A stretch of DNA of 64,000 nucleotides from JAGZEG01 sp963930185 (GTDB lineage: Bacteria > Actinomycetota > Coriobacteriia > Coriobacteriales > UMGS124). The notes beneath the pieces are model-generated. The model worked only from the letters and a program-made list of their open reading frames with translations. It was not told the origin of the DNA and did no database searches. The DNA lies in assembly GCA_963930185.1 (NCBI GenBank), contig CAWVLT010000056.1, forward strand, positions 124,001 through 188,000. The letters are read 5' to 3'. The position numbers and the translations under genes were made by a program. Positions 17,967 through 27,445 of the stretch are shown piece by piece. Every line of letters begins with the position of its first letter. The stretch's first letter is position 1.

Positions 17967-19628
17967 ATGAGCAACGACATGTCTCGCCGCAGCTTCGTGA
18001 AGGGCGCCGGCGTCGCCGCCGGCATGGCCGCCCTGTCCGGCGCCGGCGCGGCCCTGGCCGAGGAGGCCCAGGCCCCCGCGGGCAATCCCGACAACGCGGT
18101 GCCCGAGGCGTGGGACTACGAGTGCGACCTTCTGGTCATCGGCTACGGCGGAGCCGGCATGTGGGCCTCGCTGATCGGCGCCGACGAGTGCGGCCAGCAG
18201 GTGCTCGTCCTTGAGAAGGCACCCATCGAGGGCGGCGGCAACTCCCGCATCAACAACGGCGAGTGGACCATCATCCCCGAGGACAAGAAGGACGTCTTCA
18301 AGGAGTACCTGCTCACGTTCTCCAAGGGCGCCGTCTCCGAGGAGATGGCCCAGGCGTGGGTCGACGAGTGCGCCCGCAACACCGAGTACGCCGACAAGTA
18401 CGGCATGACCTACGAGATCGTGGACAGCGCCCTTGCCGGTGCCATCCCCGAGTACTACAAGCTCGACGAGGACAAGTTCGCCGGCTGCTGCCGCCTCAGC
18501 TCCGTCGAGGGCTTTGGCATGAAGACCTTCCACGAGCTTGACGCCAAGCGCGAGGAGCTGGGCGTCGAGGTCATGTTCGACTGCCACGACGAGCACCTCA
18601 TCCAGGACCCCACCACCAAGGAGATCCTGGGCGCCTACACCCTCATCGGCGACGACGAGACCCCCAAGGCCGTCAAGGCGCGCAAGGGCGTCATCATGAC
18701 CTGCGGCGGCTTCGAGTTCAACGAGGAGCTCAAGAACAAGTACCTCAAGATCTACCCCTTCAAGTTCGAGGGCTGGCGCTTCAACACCGGTGACGGCATC
18801 CGCATGGTCCAGGAGGTCGGCGCTAACCTGTGGCACATGGACAACGTCATCTCGATGACCTCCATGTACACCCGCGACCCCGAGAACGACTTCTCGATCC
18901 TGGCCTTCCCCGTCGGCCCCTCGTTCATCTGGGTCAACCGTCTGGGCAAGCGCTTCGTTAACGAGCAGAACACCGGCTCGCCCCACAACGGCTGGCACAC
19001 CCTGATGTCGTTCAGCGACGAGATCTGCGACTTCGACCGCATCCCCACCTGGTGCGTGTTCGACCAGGCCTGCTTCGAGGCCGGCAAGCTGTCCACCAGC
19101 CAGGGCGACTCGTTTGAGTGCGGCAACTTCACGACCGACCTGCCCGACGAGCTGCGCGACTGGGACGGCTGGAGCCAGGACAACCAGGCCGAGGTCGACA
19201 AGGGCTGGATCATGAAGGCGGACACGCTGGACGACCTCGCCGCCCAGATGAAGGAGTGGGACTCCTGGATGGACGCCGAGACCCTCAAGGCCACGGTCGC
19301 CGAGTACAACCAGTTCTGCGCCAACGGCCGCGACGAGCGCTTCGACCGTCCTGAGGTCACGCTGCAGGCTCTGTCCGAGGAGGGCCCGTTCTACGCCTAC
19401 GCCATCTATCCCGGCAGCTGCTCTACCCTGGGCGGCCCCGAGAAGAACACCAACGGCCAGGTGCTCGACCCCGCCGGCAACCCCATCCCTCGCCTGTACG
19501 CCGCTGGCTGCTTCGGCAACTTCCAGGATCACAGCTACGGCATCACCGGCGGCAACAACGCCGAGAACCAGGTGTGGGGCCGCATCTGCGCTCGTCACGC
19601 CGCCGGCCTGGAGAACTGGGACGCGTAA
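17967..19628 (+). CDS. Tat-exported FAD-dependent reductase (#3)
   Basis: The 553-residue protein has a Tat signal (Arg7-Arg8 in MSRRSFVKG, cleavage near ALA-EE about residue 32) and the FAD fold from LLVIGYGGAG (G59-x-G61-xx-G64), with GGGNSRINNGEW close behind. The middle has RLGKRFVNEQNTG; the C-terminus has AAGCFGNFQDHSYGITGGNNAENQVWGRI, a variant of the family motif in which the second half resembles #2, #4 and #10 but the first half differs, so a different substrate is likely. It ends in a strong terminator. The divergent LuxR at 15899-17443 is the probable regulator. Codon use is strongly biased to C/G third positions, suggesting high expression. Confidence 0.9.
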   Translation: MSNDMSRRSFVKGAGVAAGMAALSGAGAALAEEAQAPAGNPDNAVPEAWDYECDLLVIGYGGAGMWASLIGADECGQQVLVLEKAPIEGGGNSRINNGEWTIIPEDKKDVFKEYLLTFSKGAVSEEMAQAWVDECARNTEYADKYGMTYEIVDSALAGAIPEYYKLDEDKFAGCCRLSSVEGFGMKTFHELDAKREELGVEVMFDCHDEHLIQDPTTKEILGAYTLIGDDETPKAVKARKGVIMTCGGFEFNEELKNKYLKIYPFKFEGWRFNTGDGIRMVQEVGANLWHMDNVISMTSMYTRDPENDFSILAFPVGPSFIWVNRLGKRFVNEQNTGSPHNGWHTLMSFSDEICDFDRIPTWCVFDQACFEAGKLSTSQGDSFECGNFTTDLPDELRDWDGWSQDNQAEVDKGWIMKADTLDDLAAQMKEWDSWMDAETLKATVAEYNQFCANGRDERFDRPEVTLQALSEEGPFYAYAIYPGSCSTLGGPEKNTNGQVLDPAGNPIPRLYAAGCFGNFQDHSYGITGGNNAENQVWGRICARHAAGLENWDA

Positions 19629-19754
19629 GCTCCTCCAGCTCAAGGCTGACGCGTCAAGGCCGACGCGCCCGGAGCCATCCGCACGATTGGCAGGCTCAGG
19701 CGCAAGCGAGTAAGATCGCATGCTGACAGCATGCGGTAGATAGGCACGCCCCCG

Positions 19755-19795
19755 GCCCCGCCACGGCTCAGCGCGAGCACGTGGCGGGGCTTTTT
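19755..19795 (+). terminator. Rho-independent terminator after flavoenzyme #3
   Basis: GCCCCGCCAC (19755-19764) pairs perfectly with GTGGCGGGGC (19781-19790), followed by TTTTT (19791-19795). It separates #3 from the HipA-like gene. Confidence 0.85.
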
Positions 19796-19924
19796 GTGAC
19801 GTCCGGGTCCGAGAAGCCTGCATGCAGACGAAGGACGCGTGTGCGAAAATACGCAACGAGAGTACGACCGACGTGTTGCGCACACGCAGATATCGCGATA
19901 CATTGGCCTGCGAAGGGAGGCACC

Positions 19925-21217
19925 GTGCCGGACAGTCTCATCGTCTTTCGTGAATATCTCGGAAAGCCGCAGGTCATCGGTGAGCTCACGCGTGAGCTGC
20001 TGGCCACGTTTCGCTATGACGACGAGTATGTCGCCTCAGCTAATGCGACGCCCGTGTCATCGTGTCTCCCACTGCAGACCGGCCCCTTCGACAGCGACAG
20101 CACGGCGGACTTCTTTGAAGGGCTCGTGCCGGAGGGCTCTCGTCGGCGCGATCTCGCGCGGGCGCTTCGAGGTGACGCGGCCTCCTTCTCCCACTTGCTG
20201 TCAAACCTGAACGACGAGACGGTTGGGGCCTTGCTGTTCTCCAAGAGTCGCGAGGCGCCATGGGTGCGCGGCTACGAGAGGCTCGACGAAGGGTGGCAGG
20301 AGCGCTTCGCCGCCTTTCCCGCTGCCTTCTCTCTGGAAATGGGAGTTCGGACGCGCATGTCGCTTGCTGGGGCCCAAGACAAGGTGGGGCTCGCCTTCCA
20401 CGATGGCGCATGGTATCTCCCCCAGGGTGGCGCCCCCTCCACGCACATCATCAAAGCCGCAAGCCCCGCCTTTCCCGGCGAAACGCTCAACGAGGCGCTC
20501 TGCATTGGGTGCGCACGCCGACTCGACATCGAGACGGAGGCCGTCTCCCTCATCCCCGTTGCCGGGAAGGATCCCCTTCTCGCGGCGCGGCGCTTTGATC
20601 GCGTGCTGCCCGAACATCCAGACGTTGTTGACGGGATTCCCGCTGTCTGGCGTCTACACCAGGAAGATCTCTGTCAGGCATCCGGCCTGACCTCAAGCAT
20701 GAAGTACGAGCCGACCGATGGACACTACGCTTCCCGCGTTGCCACCACGCTGCAGGCGAGATCCTCGAGCCCAGCGATTGATCGCCCGGCAGCATTCGAG
20801 CGGCTTTGCTTTGACTACGCCATCGGCAATTGTGACAACCACCTCAAGAACCGCGCACTTCTCTACGACGCGCATTGGAAAAACGCCCGGCTCGCACCGA
20901 TGTACGACGTGATGTGCACGACCATCTACCCTGGCCTCTATCGCGAAATGGGCGTCTCCCTTGGGAACGAGAGCCGCTGCATCGACGACGCAACGCCGCA
21001 GGACGTGCTGAGCACCGCGCGGGCCATGGGGGTGTTCAGTGGGGCTGTTGCGGAAATACTCGATCATATCGTTGTCAAGCTGGCAAGCGCCCTCGAACAG
21101 GAGGGAGAGGCGCTCGCACACCAGGGCAACCCGGGTGCATGCAAGCTGGCGGCGCGCATCATAGCCGACGCTCGACCGCGCATCGAGGTGCTGCGGAGGG
21201 CAACCGCCATGTCGTAG
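19925..21217 (+). CDS. hipA: HipA-family serine/threonine kinase (orphan)
   Basis: The 430-residue protein has the HipA N-terminal domain with DFFEGLVPEG and a GALLF turn (about 60-105), then the HipA kinase core: SLAGAQDKVGL (146-156), HIIKAAS with Lys177, RFDR (223-226), LHQEDLCQ (244-251), the catalytic loop IGNCDNHLKN with Asp304, and LAPMYDVM with Asp328. Length matches HipA toxins, which phosphorylate glutamyl-tRNA synthetase and cause growth arrest. GTG 19925 was chosen for its AAGGGAGG site. No HipB-like helix-turn-helix gene precedes or follows, unlike the usual hipBA operon, so it is either an orphan, controlled from elsewhere, or a kinase with another target. Confidence 0.88.
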   Translation: MPDSLIVFREYLGKPQVIGELTRELLATFRYDDEYVASANATPVSSCLPLQTGPFDSDSTADFFEGLVPEGSRRRDLARALRGDAASFSHLLSNLNDETVGALLFSKSREAPWVRGYERLDEGWQERFAAFPAAFSLEMGVRTRMSLAGAQDKVGLAFHDGAWYLPQGGAPSTHIIKAASPAFPGETLNEALCIGCARRLDIETEAVSLIPVAGKDPLLAARRFDRVLPEHPDVVDGIPAVWRLHQEDLCQASGLTSSMKYEPTDGHYASRVATTLQARSSSPAIDRPAAFERLCFDYAIGNCDNHLKNRALLYDAHWKNARLAPMYDVMCTTIYPGLYREMGVSLGNESRCIDDATPQDVLSTARAMGVFSGAVAEILDHIVVKLASALEQEGEALAHQGNPGACKLAARIIADARPRIEVLRRATAMS

Positions 21218-21309
21218 GCGCACCGCAACAAGCCTAGGACGCAAGTTGACATGGCCACGCGTGAGGGCTAGCCCCTCCCATCGGCGCAGATAATTTGCGC
21301 TCCGTATCC

Positions 21310-21315
21310 TATAAT
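21310..21315 (+). promoter_or_regulatory. Candidate -10 box (TATAAT) for the DUF3089 gene
   Basis: A perfect TATAAT lies 38 bases before the ATG at 21354. A short dyad GCGCA...TGCGC lies just upstream (21284-21300). No clear -35 hexamer is seen. Confidence 0.45.
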
Positions 21316-21353
21316 GCGTTGAGGCGCCCCATCTCTTTCTTCTGGAGGTCAGC

Positions 21354-22577
21354 ATGCCCATGGCTCCATCGACACCCCGGAAAGCCACCGTTCGCTTCCT
21401 TTTTCATGCGGCAGCAGCGCTAGTGCTAGCGCTGGGACTCGCCACCTGTCCGGCCGCAATCGCCGCAGAGGTGGCGTCTCCCGCCGACATCCTGGAACTC
21501 GGCTCCTCCACCAACAAGTCCAACATAGACTACGCCGACGCGTCCAACTGGGCATACTGGGCCGACGTCGTCAACCCGGCAGAGCTCCCGGCGCAGGACG
21601 GCAATGGCGCGGCCGACCAGGCGGCCGCCAAGCCCGCCGATTTGTTTATCGTCTGCCCCACCGTGTCGGCAGGCAGTGAAGACGGCGCAGCGGCCTCGGC
21701 AAGTAACGACAACGCCGCGTCGGACAGCGCGCCTCTGGACGCCTCCGCAAGCACCAGCGACCCGACCTACCTCAACGGCGGCCTCAACATGAGCCTGGCC
21801 AACGCAGGCGATCGCGAGAGCTTCGTGGGGGCGCTCAACATGGAGCTCGGCATCTACAGCGGGCAGTGCGAAGTGTTCGCCCCGTACTACCGGCAGGCCA
21901 CGCTTGCCGCCTATGCGCTGGAGGGCGAGGCGCTCGAGGAGGCGACCGAGCTGGCCTACCAGGACGTGCGCGCGGCCTTCGAGCACTACTTGCAGGCAAA
22001 CCCCGATGGCCCCATCGTGCTTGCTGGCTTCTCGCAAGGCTCGGACATGATCATCCGTCTCATTAAGGACTACTTCGGCGACGAGGAGCTGCGCGGGCGT
22101 CTCGTGGCCGCCTACGCCATAGGCTGGCGGCTCACCCAGCAGGAGTGCGACGAGTACCCCTGGCTGCGGGCCGCACAGGACGAGAACGACACCGGCGTGG
22201 TGATTACCTTCAACTCCGAGGCCGAGGGCGTGACCGACTCCCTCATGGTTCCCGCCGGCACCACGACCCTGGCCATCAACCCACTGAGCTGGACCACGAC
22301 GAGCGAGCCGTCCTCGGCCGAGCTCAACCTGGGCGCCTGCTTCACCGACTACGACGGGCAGATCGTCGAGGAGATCCCCCAGCTGTGCGGCGCGCACATC
22401 GACCCCGAGCGCGGCACGCTCAAGATCACGGGCGGGGCCGTCACACCCGAGGCGTACCCGGCCGGCCTGGACATCTTCGAGGACGGCGTCTACCACCTCT
22501 ACGACTACCAGTTCTTCTACCGCAACCTGCAGGAGAACGTGGGCGTTCGGCTGCAGGCGTACCTCGCCCAGCAGTAA
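21354..22577 (+). CDS. Secreted DUF3089-family alpha/beta hydrolase
   Basis: The 407-residue protein has a Sec signal peptide (hydrophobic 16-36, cleavage near AIAA). The domain follows the DUF3089 pattern: NWAYWADVVNPAEL, DLFIVCPTVSAG, an inserted Ser/Ala/Asp-rich loop (about 107-136), FAPYYRQATLAAY, then AFEHYLQANP and the nucleophile elbow LAGFSQGSDM with Ser227. A serine hydrolase or esterase acting outside the cell is expected. GGAGGTCAGC precedes ATG 21354; ATG 21360 is also possible. It stands alone upstream of ansA, 216 bases apart, without sign of an operon. Confidence 0.8.
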   Translation: MPMAPSTPRKATVRFLFHAAAALVLALGLATCPAAIAAEVASPADILELGSSTNKSNIDYADASNWAYWADVVNPAELPAQDGNGAADQAAAKPADLFIVCPTVSAGSEDGAAASASNDNAASDSAPLDASASTSDPTYLNGGLNMSLANAGDRESFVGALNMELGIYSGQCEVFAPYYRQATLAAYALEGEALEEATELAYQDVRAAFEHYLQANPDGPIVLAGFSQGSDMIIRLIKDYFGDEELRGRLVAAYAIGWRLTQQECDEYPWLRAAQDENDTGVVITFNSEAEGVTDSLMVPAGTTTLAINPLSWTTTSEPSSAELNLGACFTDYDGQIVEEIPQLCGAHIDPERGTLKITGGAVTPEAYPAGLDIFEDGVYHLYDYQFFYRNLQENVGVRLQAYLAQQ

Positions 22578-22793
22578 GGAGGGTGGACGTCTGCGTTCTG
22601 TGGACTGTCCTGCGACCTGTTCTTTTCCTATGCACGCAACGCGCAGGAAACGCTCGTCGGCAAAAATGGGGATGATCGATATAGAGGGCCAACCGGGTTC
22701 GGCAGCGAGCACGGCGCCACCCGGCCCACACAAGTCCCGTTTTCGCACCATCCTGCAGGCTTTTGCACCATCCCACAGAGAGGCGCACGTCGC

Positions 22794-23843
22794 ATGGCAT
22801 CGACAAGCTCGGCCCCACACACCAAGAAGATCCTGGTCGTCGCCACGGGCGGCACCATCGCCTCCGTCGAGGGAGAGGCCGGCAGCGGTCTGTCACCGGC
22901 GCTCAGCGGCGAGCAGCTCGTTGGGTACGTGCCCGAGATCGCCGACTTGTGCGACTTCGACGTGGTGCAGCCCATGAACATCGACAGCACCAACATGCGC
23001 CCGCGCGACTGGCTGCATATCCGCGACGTCATCGTCGACAACTACGTGGCCTACGACGGCTTCGTGGTGCTGCACGGCACCGACACCATGGCGTACACTT
23101 CCGCCGCGCTGTCCTACCTCATCCAGGGCAGCCCCAAGCCCATCGTCCTCACCGGCTCGCAGCGCCCCATGGCAAGCCCCTTCACCGACGCGCGGCTCAA
23201 CCTGTACCAGAGCATGCTCTACGCGACCGACGAGCGCGCCCATGACGTGTCGGTCGTCTTTGGCAGCATGGTGATAGCCGGGACGCGTGCCCGCAAGCAG
23301 CGCACCATGAGCTTCAACGCGTTCAACAGCGTAAACTTTCCCGTGCTCGCCGTGATCAGGGGCGACCGCGTGGTGCGCGCGGGCAGCGGAAGGCGCCACG
23401 GCAGCCAGACGATGCGCACCTATGACAAGCTCAACGAGCGCGTGTTCGTGCTCAAGCTCACCCCCGAGGTGAGTCCGGCCATCTTTGACCTGCTGCGCCA
23501 CGACTACGACGCCGTGATCGTGGAGACCTTTGGCATCGGAGGCATCCCCGAATACACCGACGACCAGCTCGGCATGACCTACGAGCAGGCAATCTTTGAC
23601 TGGGTGGACTCGGGCCGCACCTTGGTGCTGACCACGCAGGTGCCCGAGGAGGGCCTTGACCTGGGCGTCTACGAGGTGGGGCGCACCTACGCCGACCACC
23701 CCGGCATCCTCAAGGGCGATGACATGACCACCGAGGCGCTGGTGGCCAAGACGATGTGGGCCCTGGGGCAGAGCAACGACCCTGAGGAGATCCGCCGGCT
23801 ATTCTACCGGCCGGTGAACTACGACCGGACGCCCGCGCAGTAG
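22794..23843 (+). CDS. ansA: Type I asparaginase
   Basis: The 349-residue protein has both asparaginase active-site motifs: VVATGGTIAS (about 15-24, nucleophilic Thr) and VLHGTDTMAYT (Thr-Asp pair). TGSQRPM and the C-terminal IVETFGIGGIPEY match the family order. There is no signal peptide, so it is the cytoplasmic type I enzyme that hydrolyses L-asparagine to aspartate and ammonia. Aspartate can feed fumarate through ammonia-lyase or the urea-type reactions, a loose but attractive link to fumarate-reductase-like neighbours. The ribosome site GAGAGG is slightly far from the ATG (about 11 bases). It converges on the MerR gene, 86 bases apart. Confidence 0.88.
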   Translation: MASTSSAPHTKKILVVATGGTIASVEGEAGSGLSPALSGEQLVGYVPEIADLCDFDVVQPMNIDSTNMRPRDWLHIRDVIVDNYVAYDGFVVLHGTDTMAYTSAALSYLIQGSPKPIVLTGSQRPMASPFTDARLNLYQSMLYATDERAHDVSVVFGSMVIAGTRARKQRTMSFNAFNSVNFPVLAVIRGDRVVRAGSGRRHGSQTMRTYDKLNERVFVLKLTPEVSPAIFDLLRHDYDAVIVETFGIGGIPEYTDDQLGMTYEQAIFDWVDSGRTLVLTTQVPEEGLDLGVYEVGRTYADHPGILKGDDMTTEALVAKTMWALGQSNDPEEIRRLFYRPVNYDRTPAQ

Positions 23844-23929
23844 GGCGTCGGACAAGGCTTCGCCACTGCACCCGCACGGCAATTCGCACAGGCAGCCACT
23901 GCGCCAACGCTCCAGCGGTGCCCACCCCC

Positions 23930-24787
23930 CTATTCCTCGAGCGGCAGGCATACGAGATAGGGCGTCTGCACGTGCGGCGGGAAGATGTACGGCACGAACG
24001 GATCGCCCGCAACCTGGCGCCCGAGCTCGGCTGCGCGCCTGTACAGGGGATCGAACACGTGCGCGGGCAAGGGCGTGCTCTCGTTCGGTGTCCTCCCGAT
24101 CATGGTGAGGCACGAGCATCCTCCCACCTGCTCCGGGACGTGCCAGCGAATGCCGGCGACCGAGGCGTGTCGAACAGGTACGGTCCTACCCCAGCGCCAG
24201 GTTGTCTTTCCGTCATCTCCGAGCCCATAGCGAATGCCAAACCCCGCTATGGGAAAGCATGACGCGAGCAGATCGAGCTCGCGGTTGCTGCGCAGATCGA
24301 TGTAACCGCCCTCGGCACCATCCTCGACAAAGATGAAGCGTTCCACCCACTCTTCCTGGACGAGCGGGCCCAACCGGTCGCGCATCCTGATGGCTCGCAT
24401 GCGGTCAATGGCATCACGCAGCGCCTCATAGTATGAGATCCTGTCCGATGTGAAGCGCAGGTAACCTTCGAGAGACCGCTCGCCGAACAGATCTTCCTCC
24501 TGCATGGCCCGCTCGGCAACCTGACGGGCGGTGAGACCCAGGTTTCCGAGAGCCAGGTATTGGAAAAGGTCGAAGACGTCGTTGTTGTCGTACTCGCGCA
24601 CGCCCGTCTCCGGATTGCGCCGTGGCGTCACCAGGCCCGCCTGCTCGTAATACGTCAGGCTTGTACGCGAAACGCCGAGCGTCTTGGTGAGATCACCAGT
24701 CTGGTAATGGCGGCCGGGCCGTTCATAACCGGTGACATGTCCCCCAGCCTCCCCGGCCACTCCCCTTCCGCCCTGCTTGTTCTTCAT
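23930..24787 (-). CDS. MerR-family regulator
   Basis: The 285-residue protein has a Gly-rich N-terminus, a MerR winged helix (about 29-100) with YQTGDLTKTLGVSRTSLTYYEQAGLV and REYDNNDV, a coiled dimerisation helix, and a C-terminal effector-binding region ending GDPFVPYIFPPHV. Start 24787 has GAGGGGAC seven bases upstream. It is directly downstream of flavoenzyme #4 on the same strand. A paralogue (50062-50958) has the same order beside #10 and the same GDPFVP tail, so the two are duplicated regulator-enzyme modules. MerR proteins twist promoters with long spacers; the upstream region of #4 has a CTTGACC that fits. Confidence 0.85.
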   Translation of the reverse strand: MKNKQGGRGVAGEAGGHVTGYERPGRHYQTGDLTKTLGVSRTSLTYYEQAGLVTPRRNPETGVREYDNNDVFDLFQYLALGNLGLTARQVAERAMQEEDLFGERSLEGYLRFTSDRISYYEALRDAIDRMRAIRMRDRLGPLVQEEWVERFIFVEDGAEGGYIDLRSNRELDLLASCFPIAGFGIRYGLGDDGKTTWRWGRTVPVRHASVAGIRWHVPEQVGGCSCLTMIGRTPNESTPLPAHVFDPLYRRAAELGRQVAGDPFVPYIFPPHVQTPYLVCLPLEE

Positions 24788-25019
24788 GAAGCGTCCCCTC
24801 GCCAATGCCGGCCAGCCGAAGGCCCCCGTATTCCCGGCCAAGCAACACGTACGGACATGCAGATGCCACGTCTCGCGAGAAGTATAGCAGCCAAACGACA
24901 AAAGGCCCGGAATCGCCGGGGCTCGACGATTCCAGGCCAATCGAGGCCGATGAGGCAGAAGGGCGTGAGGGGACGAGGCCGCGCTGGATCTGGCCGCAAA
25001 TCCCTCCCCGGCACTGGCC

Positions 25020-26972
25020 TTACTTCGCCTGCGAGAGCGCGTCCTCCACGGCCGCCTTGAAGGCGTTGGTGGTGCAGGTGGCACCCGTGGCGCCGTCAAT
25101 ATCGGTGCCGTTGGCCTCCACGACCTGTAGGGGCAGGGTCTGCAGTGCGGCGCCGCCGTACATGTCGGTCTCGGTCTGGCGCACCACGTCGCATGCAGTG
25201 ATGGTGTCGCCATCCATGGTCAGAACGACCTGGATTACGCCGCCAATGCCCGTCTCCGAGGTGCCGAGGTACTGGTTCTCGCCAAGCTCGGGCTGAACGT
25301 ACTCGCTGGCAAAGTCGTAGGCACCATATTCATGCAGGTCATCCTCGACGGCCGCGAGGTTGGCGATGACAGGCAGGTCATCCTTGGCCGCGGCCGCGTT
25401 CTCGCCGGCAATCTTACCGAAGATCAGGCACTCGGCCATGTTGCCGCCACCCTGGTACTGGAACGGGGTGACGCCGCCCAGCTCGCCTGCGGAGTACAGG
25501 TGCGGGATGGGGTTGCCCTGCGGGTCCATGACCTCGGCGCGGGCGCTGCGACGCGGGCCGCCTTGGGTGTTCAGTACGTTGGGGCGCAGCTCGGCAGCAT
25601 AGTAGGGGCCGCCGTCAAAGGCTCGCATGGTCTCGGCGGCGCGGCCCTTCTCGTAGTCAACGCCCGCCTCACACATGGCATTCCAGCGATCAACGGTCTG
25701 CTGAAGAATCTCGGGGTCGGCCCCGATGAGCTCGGCGAGCTCCCCAAGCGTGGCGGCACTCACCAGCGTGCTCATGAACTCCTTGTTAGGCAGGCTGTCA
25801 AAGTTCTCCTCGAACCACTCGTACTTGGTCTGGTCAAAAACCAGATGCGGGGTGTACTGGGGCGTGGGAATGCGCCACACACCGTTGGAGTAGAAGTGGC
25901 CGTGACGCTCCATGTCGTCTTCCTTGAGGAAGCGCCCGCCATCGTCGCCCACCACCAAGATCGAACCAGTGGCAACGTCGGTCCAGTACGTAAGGCGTGC
26001 GCGGCCGTCCGCCTCATTCACATAGATGGCATTGCCGCCAAGCATGCCAAGCGCCTCGTAGTTGTGCATGTGCCACATGTCTGCGCCAACCTCGAGCGAC
26101 ATGCGCACGCCATCGCCGACGTTGTAGAGCGAACCGAGCGGGGCCAAGCGAGGCGCGCCTAGGTAGTCCTGCACCATCTGCTGGCTGTTCTCGAAGCCAC
26201 CGCACGCAAGCACCACGCCACTGTTCGCACGGACAAGTGCGGTCTCACCATCATGCTCGATGCGCGCACCCACCACAGCGCCCGACTCCGGATCCTGCAC
26301 CAGGCTCACCGCCGGGGACTCGAGCCACACGTCGATCATGTCGGCACGGGCCTTCACCTGGTCGCGCAGGTTACGCCACAGAGCTGCATCAAAGAAGCTG
26401 CCATCGTGCACGGTAAGGAAGTCGAAAGTGCCACAGCCCTCGAGGTTGGGATACTCGGGAATCGCCGCCTTGAGCGAGGCCGCCACGTACTCGGGAGCCG
26501 TGTCGTTGTCCTTCCAGCCCACAGGTTCCACACCCAGATAGTCACGGACGTAGTCCTTCATGCCTGCCTCGCCGGCAGTGTAGACCTCAAAGACCTCCTC
26601 GTCCATGTCGAAGTGCCAGGCAAGACCCTTGTAATAGGTCATCATGTCTTCCTGGCTGTCGGCCGAGGCGATGAGCTGAGCGCAATAGCGGGTGTTACCG
26701 CCCTCGTGGCCTTCGGGCGCGGAGTCGACAAGCAGAACCTTGGCCCCGGCATCTGCAGCGAAGCGCGCGGCGGTGGCGCCAGCACCGCCGAATCCGATAA
26801 CGATCACGTCGTAGATCGCGTTCCAGGCAATTGAGTCGGGATACGTGCAACCGGCGGCCTCGTCGGCCCCGGCAGCTGACGCTGAGACGGCACCCGCCAG
26901 AGCGACGCCCGCCGCAAGCCCCGCTCCCTTGACAAGGGACCTGCGAGAAACAGAATTGACGTACTGGCCCAT
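25020..26972 (-). CDS. Tat-exported FAD reductase with C-terminal FMN_bind domain (#4)
   Basis: The 650-residue protein has a Tat signal (Arg10-Arg11 in VSRRSLVKG), the FAD fold from VIVIGFGGAG (G60-x-G62-xx-G65), EGGNTRYCAQ, the arginine motif GGRFLKEDD, and LYSAGELGGV...NMAECLIFGKIAGENAA, the urocanate/fumarate-reductase pattern. After about residue 555 comes an FMN_bind domain ending in TGATCTT (629-635), the flavinylation sequence where ApbE attaches FMN to the last Thr (635). The covalent FMN would relay electrons to FAD, as in urocanate and other FMN-linked reductases. Start 26972 has AGGAGGA. It is the only full FAD plus FMN enzyme here; its closest relative in the window, #10, lacks the FMN domain. 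Regulation probably by the downstream MerR. Confidence 0.92.
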   Translation of the reverse strand: MGQYVNSVSRRSLVKGAGLAAGVALAGAVSASAAGADEAAGCTYPDSIAWNAIYDVIVIGFGGAGATAARFAADAGAKVLLVDSAPEGHEGGNTRYCAQLIASADSQEDMMTYYKGLAWHFDMDEEVFEVYTAGEAGMKDYVRDYLGVEPVGWKDNDTAPEYVAASLKAAIPEYPNLEGCGTFDFLTVHDGSFFDAALWRNLRDQVKARADMIDVWLESPAVSLVQDPESGAVVGARIEHDGETALVRANSGVVLACGGFENSQQMVQDYLGAPRLAPLGSLYNVGDGVRMSLEVGADMWHMHNYEALGMLGGNAIYVNEADGRARLTYWTDVATGSILVVGDDGGRFLKEDDMERHGHFYSNGVWRIPTPQYTPHLVFDQTKYEWFEENFDSLPNKEFMSTLVSAATLGELAELIGADPEILQQTVDRWNAMCEAGVDYEKGRAAETMRAFDGGPYYAAELRPNVLNTQGGPRRSARAEVMDPQGNPIPHLYSAGELGGVTPFQYQGGGNMAECLIFGKIAGENAAAAKDDLPVIANLAAVEDDLHEYGAYDFASEYVQPELGENQYLGTSETGIGGVIQVVLTMDGDTITACDVVRQTETDMYGGAALQTLPLQVVEANGTDIDGATGATCTTNAFKAAVEDALSQAK

Positions 26973-27445
26973 TGTTTCCTCCTCGTGTTGGGTCCTATGG
27001 GACGCCACCCATGATGGGGCCGCATAGAATATGCTGGTCAAGAGGGAAATCAAAACTGCTTTGCGTCATGGGCGCAGGGCATACCACCAGCCAAAACGAC
27101 AACCCTGACGCACGGCCTCGCTCTGGAGGCCACCCTTTCCTCCCAGACGGGGCGCATAGTATAGTCGCCATTCCCCCCTGTCGGGTTATCTTCACGCCCG
27201 GCGATACGATCATCCCCAGCCCGGTGAGCGCAAAACACCCGCGCCCCTTGCATCCGCAGGTAGAAACCCATGACATAAATTATGGCGAGCGCACGCGCCC
27301 GGTAGATCCCCTGTATTATGGCGACGAGGCATGGGCGGCGATCTACGCTAGGGAGCGTCATCGCATGGAAGCCGCCATCCCGTTTTGCATCCGCTCGGCG
27401 GCACCCCATGCGCAGCGCAACCTCGAAGAGAAAAGGAGATCGCCC
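26973..27445. other. Divergent control region between flavoenzymes #4 and #5
   Basis: 473 bases without a convincing gene. On the minus strand GGTCAA (27036-27041, reading TTGACC) precedes a short GCATA-ttc-TATGC dyad and is a candidate MerR-controlled promoter for #4. The rest leads to the AAAAGGAG site of #5. An open frame on the plus strand runs through but has no start signal. Confidence 0.45.
27015..27041 (-). promoter_or_regulatory. Candidate MerR-type promoter of flavoenzyme #4
   Basis: Read on the minus strand, CTTGACC is followed by GCATA-ttc-TATGC and, 19 bases after TTGACC, CATCAT. MerR promoters have a -35 TTGACx, a dyad and an overlong 19-base spacer. The same CTTGACC arrangement occurs before #10 (52703-52708), whose regulator is the paralogous MerR. 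Confidence 0.35.

Noticed and set aside
17604..19883. Long open frame on the strand opposite flavoenzyme #3
   Set aside because: High-GC genes with biased third positions leave open frames antisense; it has no signal, motif or ribosome site, and the plus strand carries a complete recognised enzyme. The same applies to long antisense frames opposite #1, #5, the coiled-coil gene and the RGG gene.
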